Shown: piece after piece, positions 26,251 to 35,124 of the stretch
Position numbering within the stretch: position 1 is the stretch's first letter
Layout of the letters: each line of letters starts with the position of its first letter
Origin: Streptomyces sp. DG1A-41
GTDB lineage: Bacteria; Actinomycetota; Actinomycetes; Streptomycetales; Streptomycetaceae
Length of the DNA: 64,000 nt
Assembly (NCBI RefSeq): GCF_037055355.1
Contig: NZ_CP146350.1
Location: 2,503,001-2,567,000 of the forward strand
Reading direction: 5' to 3'
Notes under the pieces: model-generated
Told to the model about the DNA's origin: nothing
The model's database searches: none
Seen by the model: the letters and a program-made list of their open reading frames with translations, nothing else
Program-made: the position numbers and the translations under genes

Positions 26251-27240
26251 CTAACCGCCGATGGCGGACATAGGGCGTTGGGGCTGCAGGAACGAGGGGT
26301 CGTCGAGTCCGGAGCCGGCCTTCTTGCCCCGCGTCGCCGTCCGCCAGAGCTCGGCGATCAGCTGGTCGCTCCCACCGCTGCGCAACGCTGCTCGCAGATC
26401 GGTTTCCTCGCGGGCGAAGAGGCAGGTGCGGACCTGGCCGTCCGCGGTGAGCCGGGTGCGGTCACAGGTTCGGCAGAAGGGCCGGGTCACCGAGGCGATC
26501 ACCCCCACCGCGGCCGGTCCGCCGTCGACCAGCCACCGCTCGGCGGGCGCCGAACCCCTCCGGCCCGCCTCCTCCGGGGTGAGGGTGAAGCGCGCGCTCA
26601 GGCGCTCCAGGATCTCCGTCGCGCTCACCATCTGGTCACGCTGCCATCCGTGTTGCGGGTCCAGGGGCATCTGCTCGATGAACCGCAGGTGGTAGCCGTG
26701 CTCGAGCGCCCAGGCGAGAAGATCGGGGGACTCGTCGTCGTTGAGCCCGCGCATCAGAACGGCGTTGATCTTCACCGGTGCCAGTCCGGCCTCGCGTGCC
26801 GCGGTCAGCCCGGCAAGGACATCGTGGTGCCGGTCGCGGCGGGTGAGTGTCTTGAAGCGGTGGGGGCGCAGGGTGTCCAGCGAGACGTTGACCCGGTCGA
26901 GTCCGGCGTCCCGCAGCGCGGCCGCGGTGCGGGACAGCCCGATCCCGTTGGTGGTCAGCGAGAGCTTGGGACGGGGGGCGAGCGCGGCGCAGCGGGCGAC
27001 GATGCCGACCAGTCCCGGGCGCAGCAGCGGCTCGCCGCCGGTGAACCGCACCTCGGTGACGCCGAGGTCGGTGACCGCGATGCGAATCAGCCGGACGACC
27101 TCGTCGTCGGTGAGCAACTCCTGCTTGGCCAGCCAGGCCAGTCCTTCCTCGGGCATGCAGTAGGTGCAGCGCAGGTTGCAGCGGTCGGTCAGCGAGACGC
27201 GCAGATCGGTGCCGATCCGCCCGTAGGTGTCGATCAGCAC
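26251..27240 (-). CDS. moaA: GTP 3',8-cyclase MoaA (molybdenum cofactor biosynthesis)
   Basis: A 329-residue radical SAM protein starting at GTG 27240. The N-terminal cluster motif CNLRCTYC is near residue 21. EVRFTGGEPLLRPGL and LSLTTNGIGLSRTAAALRDAGLDRVNVSLDTL follow. The C-terminal second [4Fe-4S] site is SVTRPFCRTCDRTRLTADGQVRTCLF, and the protein ends in Gly-Gly, needed for the GTP reaction. MoaA with MoaC makes cyclic pyranopterin monophosphate, the first molybdopterin step. No other moa/mog genes are in the window, so this may be a dedicated extra copy supporting the Mo formate dehydrogenase and the FdhF-like enzyme. No island operator is seen before it. Confidence 0.94.
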   Translation of the reverse strand: MLIDTYGRIGTDLRVSLTDRCNLRCTYCMPEEGLAWLAKQELLTDDEVVRLIRIAVTDLGVTEVRFTGGEPLLRPGLVGIVARCAALAPRPKLSLTTNGIGLSRTAAALRDAGLDRVNVSLDTLRPHRFKTLTRRDRHHDVLAGLTAAREAGLAPVKINAVLMRGLNDDESPDLLAWALEHGYHLRFIEQMPLDPQHGWQRDQMVSATEILERLSARFTLTPEEAGRRGSAPAERWLVDGGPAAVGVIASVTRPFCRTCDRTRLTADGQVRTCLFAREETDLRAALRSGGSDQLIAELWRTATRGKKAGSGLDDPSFLQPQRPMSAIGG

Positions 27241-27399
27241 GGGTGCCGCCTTCTTTCGGGGTGATGCGTGGAGCTGCCGGACGCGTGCGGCAGCGGTTGG
27301 AGCATTCCGCGGCCGGCAGCACCGACTTGCCGCCGGTCAGGTTCACTGTGACCACGAGGTCGGCCGACCATGGAAACCGAGGGTGGCTGTGGCCTGTAA

Positions 27400-27452
27400 G
27401 GGGTCCTTGCACTATGAGCGCCCGGGTCGCGCGCTCATAGTGCACGGACCCC
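27400..27452. terminator. Large hairpin between moaA and the DUF6457 gene
   Basis: Arms of 22 bases with one mismatch (GGGGTCC at 27400 through GAGCGC at 27421, paired with 27431-27452) and a 9-base loop. It lies 10 bp after the DUF6457 gene stop on the minus strand and likely ends that transcript before moaA. It is unusually long for a simple terminator. Confidence 0.7.
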
Positions 27453-27462
27453 TAAGCAGCCG

Positions 27463-27744
27463 TCAGACCACCTTCGGTACCGGACGTTCGCCGTCCGGCG
27501 GCAGGGCGCCCTCGGACGCCGACCAGGCCGCGGCGAGCGCGTTGACCGTCTCGGTGGCGACCGGCAGTTGCGCGCCGCGTCCGACGGCGACACCCAGCAG
27601 AAAGGTGGTGAGCGGTGCGGCTGGTCGGGCGACCTGGTGCGCCACGTTCTTCGCGACGTCCAGCACCCCGTCACGGTCCAGCACCCCCGCGTGCAGAGCG
27701 AGTTCACCGGTCACCTGGGCGATCCATGTGTCCAGGGGGTTCAT
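27463..27744 (-). CDS. DUF6457-type small protein (molybdopterin-associated family)
   Basis: A 93-residue protein (MNPLDTWIAQVTGELAL... LLDVAKNVAHQVARPAAPLTTFLLGVAVGRGA-type pattern) that I match to DUF6457. That domain in actinobacteria is often found near or fused to MobA-like molybdopterin guanylyltransferases. It starts 6 bp after the sucD stop, so it is the last gene of the sucC-sucD operon. It is mostly helical with no catalytic motif visible. A role in molybdenum cofactor handling would fit the island, but this is inference from the family's neighbours. Confidence 0.65.
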   Translation of the reverse strand: MNPLDTWIAQVTGELALHAGVLDRDGVLDVAKNVAHQVARPAAPLTTFLLGVAVGRGAQLPVATETVNALAAAWSASEGALPPDGERPVPKVV

Positions 27745-27750
27745 GGCTGC

Positions 27751-28629
27751 TCACACCACCTGACGGACCAGTGCCGCGGCCGCGCTGGGGGTCTTGCCGA
27801 CCCTCACGCCCGCCGCCTCCAGTGCCGCCTTCTTCGCCTGCGCGGTGCCGGACGAACCCGAGACGATGGCACCGGCGTGACCCATCGTCTTGCCTTCCGG
27901 GGCGGTGAAGCCGGCGACATAACCGATCACGGGCTTCGTGACGTGCTCACGGATGTAGTCGGCGGCGCGTTCCTCGGCATCGCCGCCGATCTCACCGATC
28001 ATGACGATGACGTCGGTCTCCGGGTCGTCCTGGAAGGCCCGGAGCGCATCGATGTGGGTGGTGCCGATGACCGGGTCGCCGCCGATGCCGACGCAGGTGG
28101 AGAAGCCGATGTCACGCAGTTCGTACATCAACTGGTAGGTCAGCGTCCCGGACTTGGAGACCAGGCCGATCCTGCCGGGCCCGGTGATGTCCGCGGGGAT
28201 GATGCCGGCGTTGGACTTTCCAGGGCTGATGATGCCGGGACAGTTCGGTCCGATGATGCGGGTGGCGTTGCCCTTCGCCGTCGCGTGGGCCCAGATGGCG
28301 GCCGCGTCGTGGACGGGGACGCCCTCGGTGATCACGACGCACATGCCGATGCCCGCGTCGATCGCCTGGATCACCGCGTCCTTCGTGAACGCGGGCGGGA
28401 CGAACGCCACGGAGACGTCGGCGCCGGTGGCGTCCATCGCCTCGGCCACCGTGCCGAAGACCGGGACCGGGCTCCCGTCCACGTCGGCCTTCTGGCCGGC
28501 CTTCCGCGGGTTGACGCCCCCGACGACGGCCGTTCCGGCGGCCAGCATCTTGGCCGTGTGCTTCATGCCTTCCGCGCCGGTCATACCCTGGACGATCACT
28601 TTGCTGTGCTCGGTGAGGAAGATGGCCAT
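27751..28629 (-). CDS. sucD: Succinate(or malate)-CoA ligase alpha subunit
   Basis: The 292-residue protein starts at ATG 28629, shortly after sucC. It carries the CoA-binding Rossmann domain ([35 protein letters not shown]), [22 protein letters not shown] near 120, [15 protein letters not shown] near 148, [16 protein letters not shown] near 175 and the phospho-His loop [30 protein letters not shown] near 245-270. The enzyme links CoA thioester formation to nucleoside triphosphate. An operator before sucC places this pair in the oxalate regulon, so it is a second copy distinct from the TCA-cycle enzyme. It may make succinyl-CoA as CoA donor for a CaiB-type transferase, or act on malate. Confidence 0.9.
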   Translation of the reverse strand: MAIFLTEHSKVIVQGMTGAEGMKHTAKMLAAGTAVVGGVNPRKAGQKADVDGSPVPVFGTVAEAMDATGADVSVAFVPPAFTKDAVIQAIDAGIGMCVVITEGVPVHDAAAIWAHATAKGNATRIIGPNCPGIISPGKSNAGIIPADITGPGRIGLVSKSGTLTYQLMYELRDIGFSTCVGIGGDPVIGTTHIDALRAFQDDPETDVIVMIGEIGGDAEERAADYIREHVTKPVIGYVAGFTAPEGKTMGHAGAIVSGSSGTAQAKKAALEAAGVRVGKTPSAAAALVRQVV

Positions 28630-28634
28630 CCGTA

Positions 28635-29813
28635 TCACGCTCCCGCAGCGGCGAGTTCGGCGGCCCTCTCGGCCGCGTTGTCCATGGAGTCCACCTGGAA
28701 CACGCCGGGCAGGTTCGCCTGGTCGAGGATGACTCGGCCCTGTTCGGCGTTGTTCCCGTCGAGGCGGACGACGACCGGCTTGTTCACCGGATCGCCCCGG
28801 CTCTCCAGCAGCCGGAAGGCCTGGACGATGCCGTCGGCGACGGCATCGCAGGCGGTGATGCCGCCGAAGACGTTCACCAGCACGCTGTGCACGTCCGGGT
28901 CGCCGAGGATGATGTCGAGACCGTTCGCCATCACCTCGGCCGACGCCCCGCCGCCGATGTCCAGGAAGTTCGCCGGCTTCACACCCTTGTGCCGCTCGCC
29001 GGCGTAGGCGACCACGTCGAGGGTGGACATCACCAGCCCCGCGCCGTTGCCGATGACGCCGACCTGGCCGTCCAGCTTGACGTAGTTGAGGTGCTTCTCC
29101 TTGGCCCTGGCCTCCAGCGAGTCCTGCGTCTGCACGTCCGCCAGCGCGGCGTGCCCGTCATGCCGGAAGCGGGCGTTGTCGTCAAGCGTGACCTTGCCGT
29201 CCAGCGCGATGATGCGGTCCTGCCGGTCCAGCACCAGCGGGTTGACCTCCACGAGGAGGGCATCCTCGGCGACGAACACCTCCCACAGCTTCTTCAGCGT
29301 GGCGGTTACCGCCTCGGCCGCCTCGGCGCGGAATCCGGCGGCGGCGACGATCGTTCCCGCCGTCGCCTCGTCGATCCCGACGGCCGGGTCGACGGGGACC
29401 TTCGCCAGCGCCTCGGGCTTCTCGGCGGCTATCTGCTCGATCTCCATGCCTCCGGCCGTCGAAGCCATCGCAAGGAACGTCCGGTTGGTGCGATCGAGCA
29501 GGATGGAGACGTAATACTCCTCGGCGATCTCACTGGCGGGTGTGATCAGCACCTGCCGCACCGTGTGGCCCTTGATGTCCATGCCGAGGACGGCCTTGGC
29601 CTTCAGTGCGGCCTCGTGCGGCGTCGCGGCCAGCTTCACCCCGCCGGCCTTGCCCCGCCCACCGGTCTTCACCTGGGCTTTGACCACCACCCGTGGGCCG
29701 AGCTGCTCGGCAGCGGCACGCGCGTCTTCCGGTGTGGCGGCCACGATCCCCGGAAGCACAGGCACCTCATGCGCGGCGAACAGATCTCGTGCTTGGTACT
29801 CGTACAAGTCCAT
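28635..29813 (-). CDS. sucC: Succinate(or malate)-CoA ligase beta subunit
   Basis: The ATG at 29813 ([22 protein letters not shown]) gives the canonical SucC start and a 392-residue protein. The ATP-grasp domain has [21 protein letters not shown] near 42-62, [13 protein letters not shown] near 119, LVEVNPLVL near 197 and [15 protein letters not shown] near 212. The C-terminal flavodoxin-like domain has [37 protein letters not shown] and [16 protein letters not shown]. It binds nucleotide and acid substrate and pairs with the alpha subunit. The operator at 29943 is 130 bp upstream. Sequence alone does not separate succinate from malate ligases. Confidence 0.9.
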   Translation of the reverse strand: MDLYEYQARDLFAAHEVPVLPGIVAATPEDARAAAEQLGPRVVVKAQVKTGGRGKAGGVKLAATPHEAALKAKAVLGMDIKGHTVRQVLITPASEIAEEYYVSILLDRTNRTFLAMASTAGGMEIEQIAAEKPEALAKVPVDPAVGIDEATAGTIVAAAGFRAEAAEAVTATLKKLWEVFVAEDALLVEVNPLVLDRQDRIIALDGKVTLDDNARFRHDGHAALADVQTQDSLEARAKEKHLNYVKLDGQVGVIGNGAGLVMSTLDVVAYAGERHKGVKPANFLDIGGGASAEVMANGLDIILGDPDVHSVLVNVFGGITACDAVADGIVQAFRLLESRGDPVNKPVVVRLDGNNAEQGRVILDQANLPGVFQVDSMDNAAERAAELAAAGA

Positions 29814-29942
29814 GTAGTGCCTCCCTGCCGCTGGCACGGCGTGTGCAGCGGGTGAACCGGTCGAGAGCGCGCGGGCGCGAACCGGACGACAACGCCGCCC
29901 CACGGAACGTCGGCTGCGGCAGAGTCAGGATAGGACGGCGGG

Positions 29943-29951
29943 ATACTGTAT
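29943..29951. promoter_or_regulatory. Putative GntR operator, site 10
   Basis: GGATACTGTATGCAATACTG, core 29943-29951, 130 bp before sucC. A further half-site, ATACTG, follows at once. Confidence 0.78.
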
Positions 29952-29996
29952 GCAATACTGCTGCTCGCTTGGCTGACGCCGACGTCACCGCGCCCA

Positions 29997-30965
29997 TCAC
30001 AGGGGGGCCAGGGACTCCTGATGAGGCCCCGCCACGATTCGTGCGGCGCCGGGTGTGCGGCGCGGGTACGCCGACACCGCCCTGTCCGACACCGACGGCA
30101 GGTCCGGCTTCCGGTGAGCGCCCGACATGCGCACCATCAGCGCCTCGCAGAAGGCTCCGGCCAGTCCGATGTCGTCGCACGGGGCCGGCTTGAAGACGAA
30201 CTCGAGCTCGCCCAGGTCCGGCAGTCGCACGGCACCGGTCAGCTCGCACAGGTCGTCGGGCGTGAGCGAGCGAGCGTGCACCGTCACACCCAGTCCGGCG
30301 CGCACGGCAGCCCAAAGGCCCGTCACATCACTGCTCGTCGCCGCCCTGAACCACCGCTGCCCGCGAGCGCACAGCGCTTCGATCGCCCGCGTCGTCGCCG
30401 AGCACGGGCAGGAAGGAAGCACCAGAGGGAGCGGTTCGTCCCTGTCGACGCGTGTGTATGGGTGACCGACCCATACCAACCGGTCCCTCCAGACGAGCTT
30501 GCGGTCGCTCTCACCGGGTCGCCGCTCACCGAGAACGAGGTCGAGGACCTCGTCCTCGAGCATCATCTCCAGGACACGGCTCGGCCGAACGGCGAGTTCG
30601 ACCCGCGTCCGCGGATTCATCTGGAGGAACTCGGCGATGGCCGACGGTACATCGGTTTCCGCGAGTTCTTCGGCGAGCCCGAAACGCAACACCCCGGAAA
30701 CCACACCTGATCGGGCGAAGTGAGTCATGGCGCGCGCTTCGGCGTCCAATATGGAACTGGCGAATCCGATCAAAGCCTCGCCGTCGGCAGTGAGTTGCAC
30801 CGAATGAGTGTCCCGGGTGAAAAGCTTCCTTCCGACAGCTGTCTCCAGCTTGCGGATGTGCTGGCTCACCGTCGACTGCTGAAGTCCGACTTCCGCGGCG
30901 GCGTGCGTGAAACTCAGCGTTCGCGCTACCGCGACGAACGTCCTGAGATGCGTGGGGTTGAGCAT
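29997..30965 (-). CDS. LysR-family regulator 1
   Basis: Start ATG 30965 (MLNPTHLRTFVAVARTLSFTHAAAEVGLQQSTVSQHIRKLE) gives the standard LysR N-terminal helix-turn-helix and a 322-residue protein of usual length. The effector domain follows from about residue 90 (SGVLRFGLAEELAETDVPSAIAEF, VLEMMLEDEVLDLVLGERR, LWAAVRAGLGVTVHARSL). The C-terminus is extended and Arg/Pro-rich. It lies beyond sucC on the same strand with the island operator between its stop and sucC. It is more distant from the other two LysR proteins in the window than they are from each other. The target is unknown. Confidence 0.88.
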   Translation of the reverse strand: MLNPTHLRTFVAVARTLSFTHAAAEVGLQQSTVSQHIRKLETAVGRKLFTRDTHSVQLTADGEALIGFASSILDAEARAMTHFARSGVVSGVLRFGLAEELAETDVPSAIAEFLQMNPRTRVELAVRPSRVLEMMLEDEVLDLVLGERRPGESDRKLVWRDRLVWVGHPYTRVDRDEPLPLVLPSCPCSATTRAIEALCARGQRWFRAATSSDVTGLWAAVRAGLGVTVHARSLTPDDLCELTGAVRLPDLGELEFVFKPAPCDDIGLAGAFCEALMVRMSGAHRKPDLPSVSDRAVSAYPRRTPGAARIVAGPHQESLAPL

Positions 30966-31162
30966 GTCCGCATCCTCGCGTGGGAATCGGCGCATGAACT
31001 GCGGGGCAACGGTGAGGGCCGACGTCACGTCATGGCGCAGACCGAGGGGCAGATCCGCCCGGGCACGTGGCCCGGCGCTGTCGTCCCGCGTCCGCATCCC
31101 GGCCGCGACGCCACGGGAGGTGCGCTGTTCCACGCAGACGCGCCGTCCACCTCAGAAATCGT

Positions 31163-31171
31163 ATGCAGTAT
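31163..31171. promoter_or_regulatory. Variant GntR operator, site 11
   Basis: GTATGCAGTATGG, with ATGCAGTAT at 31163-31171 differing by one base from the core. It lies 130 bp before an IclR pseudogene and about 200 bp before LysR 1 on the other strand. Confidence 0.5.
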
Positions 31172-31299
31172 GGAAGGAGTCGTCCAGCTTCTGACGGGCG
31201 AAATCAGGGAGCGGTGGCCCGATCGTCCGCGGGCCGGGCACCATCCGCCGCGCACCGCGCACTTCGGGCGGCACGGTCTCCCCTGGGCGGCGCCACGAC

Positions 31300-31590
31300 C
31301 GTGAAGGCGGTCGAGCGCGCCTTCCAGCTGCTCGAAGCCATCCGGCCCGACGGGTCAGCAGCTTGCAGGAGTGGGGCCTGGCCCCGCGCGGCGCGCCGCC
31401 TGGCTCGGGCAGCAGGCGACCCGTCAGCTTGGGCACTGGGCACGCCCGTGCCTCCACACCCTCGTCGAAGAGACGCGAGAGTCGGCTCGCCCCGCCGGAC
31501 CGGACGCGTGCCACGTCGTCGTCTCGGCCGGCGGCGAGGTTCGAGGATTACGTCAGCGGTCCCGCCGGACTGATCAGCTCCGTGTGCCTG
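31300..31590 (+). pseudogene. Remnant of an IclR-family regulator
   Basis: From GTG 31300 the bases read VKAVERAFQLLEAIRPDG, the first helix of IclR regulators. The HTH region is then lost. Another frame gives LGHWARPCLHTLVEETRESA at about 31430-31490, matching the start of the IclR effector domain (usually WARP.L..LVEETGE.AN). A last piece reads YVSGPAGLISS at about 31550. The order is right but most of the gene is deleted. IclR/AllR-type proteins often control glyoxylate genes in Streptomyces, so this may be a discarded regulator of the same pathway. Confidence 0.6.
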
Positions 31591-31859
31591 GCTCGGCCCA
31601 CCAGGCCCGGCAGCTCCAGTTCCTCGGCGACGCCCGGGGAGACCCCGCTGACCGTGAAACCGTAGACGGCGATGGTCGCCGCCAGGCCGAGGGCTCCCCC
31701 GGTCAGCGCGCCGGAACGGAGTCGGCCCCAGGTCGGCGACCTGGGCCGGCTCTCAGGGTGACCCGGCCGACGCCGTCCCTTGCGGCGGTCCGGGCTCAGG
31801 GCCTGCCAGGCGTCTCGCGCGGGTCGCGGGGACCAGCGAGAGGGGCCGGGCGGTCCGGT

Positions 31860-33116
31860 TCAGATGATGACCTGCTTGTCGCGCATCGCGGAGATGGCAG
31901 CCCCGTCGTAGCCGAGTTGGTTGAGGACTTCGTCGGTGTGCTCGCCGAGCAGCGGGGCGCCCTTGATGTCGGGCTTGAACCGCGAGAACTTGACCGGGCT
32001 GCCGACGGTCAGATACGTTCCCCGGCCCTTCTGCTCGACCTCCACGACCGTCCCGCTCTTGCGCAGCGCGGCGTCCTCGGCGATCTCCTTCATGCTCAGC
32101 ACGGGCGCGCAGGGCACCTCCCACTTGCGCAGGATGTCGACCGCCTCGTACTTCGTCTTGTCGGCCAGCCACTTCTCGATCTCTTCGAAGATTTCGAAGA
32201 TGTGGTTCTGACGGGCCTTGGCGGTGGCGTACTCCGGGTCCCCGACCCACTCGGGGCGGCCGATGGCCTCGGCGGTCCGCTTCCAGTTCTGCTCCTGGAT
32301 CGTGAAGTAGATGTAGGCGTTGGGGTCGGTCTCCCAGCCCTTGCACTTCAGCACCCAGCCGGGCTGGCCGCCGCCGCCGGCGTTGCCGCCGCGCGGCACC
32401 GCCTCCCCGAACTCGCCGTTCGGGTACTGCGGGTACTCCTCCAGGTAACCCACCCGGTCCAGGCGCTGCTGGTCGCGGAGCTTGACCCGGCACAGGTTGA
32501 GCACGGCGTCCTGCATCGACACCGACACCTTCTGGCCCTTGCCGGTCCTGTCGCGGTCGATCAGCGCCGTCAGCAGGCCGATCAGCAGGTGCATGCCGGT
32601 GTTGCTGTCACCGAGGGCGGCGCCGCTGACGGTCGGCGGTCCGTCCCAGAAACCGGTCGTCGAGGCGCCACCGCCGGCGCACTGGGCGACGTTCTCGTAG
32701 ACCTTGAGGTCGTTCCACGGCGAGTCCTCGTTGAAGCCCTTGACGGAGCCGAAGATCAGCCGCGGATTCCACTCGTGGAGCGTCTCCCAGCCCAGACCCA
32801 TGCGGTCCATGGCGCCCGGCGCGAAGTTCTCGACGAGGATGTCGGCCTGACGGACCAGCTTCTCCATGACCTCCCGGCCCTCAGGGGCCTTGGTGTTGAT
32901 GGCCAGGGAGCGCTTGTTGCTGTTCAGCATGGTGAAGTACAGCGCGTCGGCGTCGGGGATGTCGCGCAGCTGATTACGCGTCACGTCGCCGCCGGTGGTG
33001 CGCTCGACCTTCAGTACGTCGGCGCCGAGCCAGGCGAGCATCTGCGTACAGGCCGGACCGGCCTGCACGCCGGTGAAGTCGATCACCTTTATCCCGGAAA
33101 GGGGCAGTTCAGTCAT
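31860..33116 (-). CDS. frc: Formyl-CoA:oxalate CoA-transferase, copy 2
   Basis: An intact 418-residue CaiB/BaiF-family enzyme, strongly like Frc of oxalate degraders. It has [39 protein letters not shown] at the N-terminus, [18 protein letters not shown] near 66, and the nucleophile Asp in [14 protein letters not shown] near 165. [20 protein letters not shown], the glycine lid [21 protein letters not shown] near 258 and [16 protein letters not shown] at the end complete the match. It activates oxalate with CoA from formyl-CoA, releasing formate, in the cytoplasm. The gene follows oxc by 61 bp on the same strand, so it forms an oxc-frc operon. Confidence 0.95.
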   Translation of the reverse strand: MTELPLSGIKVIDFTGVQAGPACTQMLAWLGADVLKVERTTGGDVTRNQLRDIPDADALYFTMLNSNKRSLAINTKAPEGREVMEKLVRQADILVENFAPGAMDRMGLGWETLHEWNPRLIFGSVKGFNEDSPWNDLKVYENVAQCAGGGASTTGFWDGPPTVSGAALGDSNTGMHLLIGLLTALIDRDRTGKGQKVSVSMQDAVLNLCRVKLRDQQRLDRVGYLEEYPQYPNGEFGEAVPRGGNAGGGGQPGWVLKCKGWETDPNAYIYFTIQEQNWKRTAEAIGRPEWVGDPEYATAKARQNHIFEIFEEIEKWLADKTKYEAVDILRKWEVPCAPVLSMKEIAEDAALRKSGTVVEVEQKGRGTYLTVGSPVKFSRFKPDIKGAPLLGEHTDEVLNQLGYDGAAISAMRDKQVII

Positions 33117-33177
33117 GTTTGCTTTCTCTCTCGTGAATCGTCTGGAACGGAAGCGCGCGTCTAGCCGAGCGCGCCGC

Positions 33178-34908
33178 TCACTTGACGGTGATGCCCTTGG
33201 GGTTCAGGTGCGCGATGTTGCCGCTCTCGGTGCCGTCCGTGGGGTCGATCACGCAGTCGATGAGCGCCGGCCCACCGGCGGCCAGGGCCTCGCGCAGGGC
33301 GGTGGCGACCTCAGTGGGCGTCGTCGCCTGATAGCCCTTGCCGCCGAACGCCTCGATCATGAGGTCGTGGCGGGCCTTCAGCGCCGTCGGCGCCGGGTCG
33401 TCGGTGGCGGACGGGTCGTCTCCGCGGTAGACACCGCTGTTGTTGAGGACGACGGTCACGATGGGCAGGTTGTAGCGGCAGACCGCCTCGATCTCCATAC
33501 CGCTGAATCCGAAGGCGCTGTCGCCCTCGATGGCGACGACCGGGTCGCCGGTCTCGACGGCGGCGGCGATGGCGTAGCCCATGCCGATGCCCATCACGCC
33601 CCAGGTGCCGCTGTCCAGCCGGTGCCGCGGCACCTTCATGCCGATCGTGTTACGGGCCAGGTCCAGCGCGTTGGCACCCTCGTTGACGACGTAGATGCGC
33701 TCGTCCTCGCTGAGCACGTCGCGAATGGCCTGCAGCGCGCCCAGGAACTTCATCGGGTGCGCCGTCTTCGCGGCCTCCAGGCGTCCGGCCATCTTGGCGA
33801 CGTTCTGCGCAGATCGGGAGGCGAGTTCCTCGCGCCACTGCGCCGGTGCCGCGATCCGCCCCGGCTTGCTCCGCTCAGCCAGCGTCTCCAGCACCGAGCC
33901 GACATCGCCGACCAGCGGAGCCGCGATGGGCTGGTTGCTGTCCATCTCCGAGGCCGCGATGTCGACCTGGACGAACTTGGCGTCCGCGTTCCACTGCGGT
34001 GCGTCGCCGTGACCGAGCAGCCAGTTCAGGCGCGCGCCGACCAGCATCACGACATCCGCCCGGCGCAGCGCCAGCGACCGTGCCGTAGCCGCCGACTGCG
34101 GGTGGTCATCGGGCAGCAGGCCCTTGGCCATCGACATGGGCAGGTAGGGGATGCCGGTGGTCTCGACGAACTCCCGGATCTGCTCATCGGCCTGTGCGTA
34201 CGCCGCCCCCTTGCCCAGCACGATCAGCGGACGCTCAGCACCCGCGAGCAGCTCGATCGCCCGGTCCACGGCCTCCGGCTGCGGCAGCTGACGCGGCGCC
34301 GGGTCGACGAGCCGCCACAACGACGCGGCGCCTTTCCCGGCGTCGATGACCTCACCCAGCACCGCGGCCGGGATGTCCAGATAGACGCCGCCCGGTCGTC
34401 CCGAGATCGCGGTACGGATCGCACGGGCGATGCCACGGCCGATGTCCTCGGCCCGGTGCACCCGGTAGGCCGCCTTGACGAACGGCTTCGCGGCCGCGAG
34501 CTGGTCCATCTCCTCGTAGTCGCCCCGCTGGAGATCGACCAGGTGCCGCTCGCTGGACCCCGAGATCTGCACCATCGGGAAACAGTTGGTGGTGGCGTTC
34601 GCAAGCGCCACCAGCCCGTTGAGGAAACCCGGTGCGGACACCGTCAGACAGATGCCCGGCTTCTGCGTCAGGAACCCGGCCGCCGCCGCCGCGTGCCCGG
34701 CGTCGCTCTCGTGCCGGAAACCGATGTAGCGAATCCCCGACGCCTGCGCGAGACGGGCCAGGTCGGTGATCGGGATGCCGACGACCCCGTAGATCGTCTC
34801 GACGCCGTTCATCTTCAGCGCGTCGACAACCAGATGGATCCCATCGGTGAGAGCGGCCGGATCGCCGGCGCCCTCCACGCCCGTGTCCTGTACGACAGCC
34901 TCCGTCAT
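33178..34908 (-). CDS. oxc: Oxalyl-CoA decarboxylase
   Basis: A 576-residue thiamine-diphosphate enzyme. Near residue 40 it has [21 protein letters not shown], then [20 protein letters not shown], whose Glu activates the cofactor, then [53 protein letters not shown], typical of Oxc. The cofactor-binding motif [33 protein letters not shown] is near 470-500. It converts oxalyl-CoA to formyl-CoA and CO2. It stands upstream of frc copy 2. An inverted repeat (34944-34967) lies 36 bp before the start and may be the binding site of the neighbouring LysR 2. Confidence 0.96.
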   Translation of the reverse strand: MTEAVVQDTGVEGAGDPAALTDGIHLVVDALKMNGVETIYGVVGIPITDLARLAQASGIRYIGFRHESDAGHAAAAAGFLTQKPGICLTVSAPGFLNGLVALANATTNCFPMVQISGSSERHLVDLQRGDYEEMDQLAAAKPFVKAAYRVHRAEDIGRGIARAIRTAISGRPGGVYLDIPAAVLGEVIDAGKGAASLWRLVDPAPRQLPQPEAVDRAIELLAGAERPLIVLGKGAAYAQADEQIREFVETTGIPYLPMSMAKGLLPDDHPQSAATARSLALRRADVVMLVGARLNWLLGHGDAPQWNADAKFVQVDIAASEMDSNQPIAAPLVGDVGSVLETLAERSKPGRIAAPAQWREELASRSAQNVAKMAGRLEAAKTAHPMKFLGALQAIRDVLSEDERIYVVNEGANALDLARNTIGMKVPRHRLDSGTWGVMGIGMGYAIAAAVETGDPVVAIEGDSAFGFSGMEIEAVCRYNLPIVTVVLNNSGVYRGDDPSATDDPAPTALKARHDLMIEAFGGKGYQATTPTEVATALREALAAGGPALIDCVIDPTDGTESGNIAHLNPKGITVK

Positions 34909-34943
34909 GGTACGGATCCTCTCTAGCGGCTCACCGAGTTCCT

Positions 34944-34967
34944 CTTACGCCTCACCATCCGCGTAAG
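34944..34967. promoter_or_regulatory. Inverted repeat upstream of oxc
   Basis: CTTACGC-N10-GCGTAAG, perfect 7-base arms, 36 bp before oxc. It could be a LysR-type box or a small hairpin in the leader. The island GntR operator is not present here. Confidence 0.45.
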
Positions 34968-35124
34968 GGGGCCGACTCGTCCAAGATCTGTTGCCAACCA
35001 GCTGATTTACGTTGTTTATCGATGCGGGCGCAGAGCCCCCGCATGCGCCACCTTGCGCTCCGGGCCTCCCGTCAGGCGCGGTGGTGACATGGGTCCCTGT
35101 CGGTCCGGGGCGGGGCGGGCCCGG

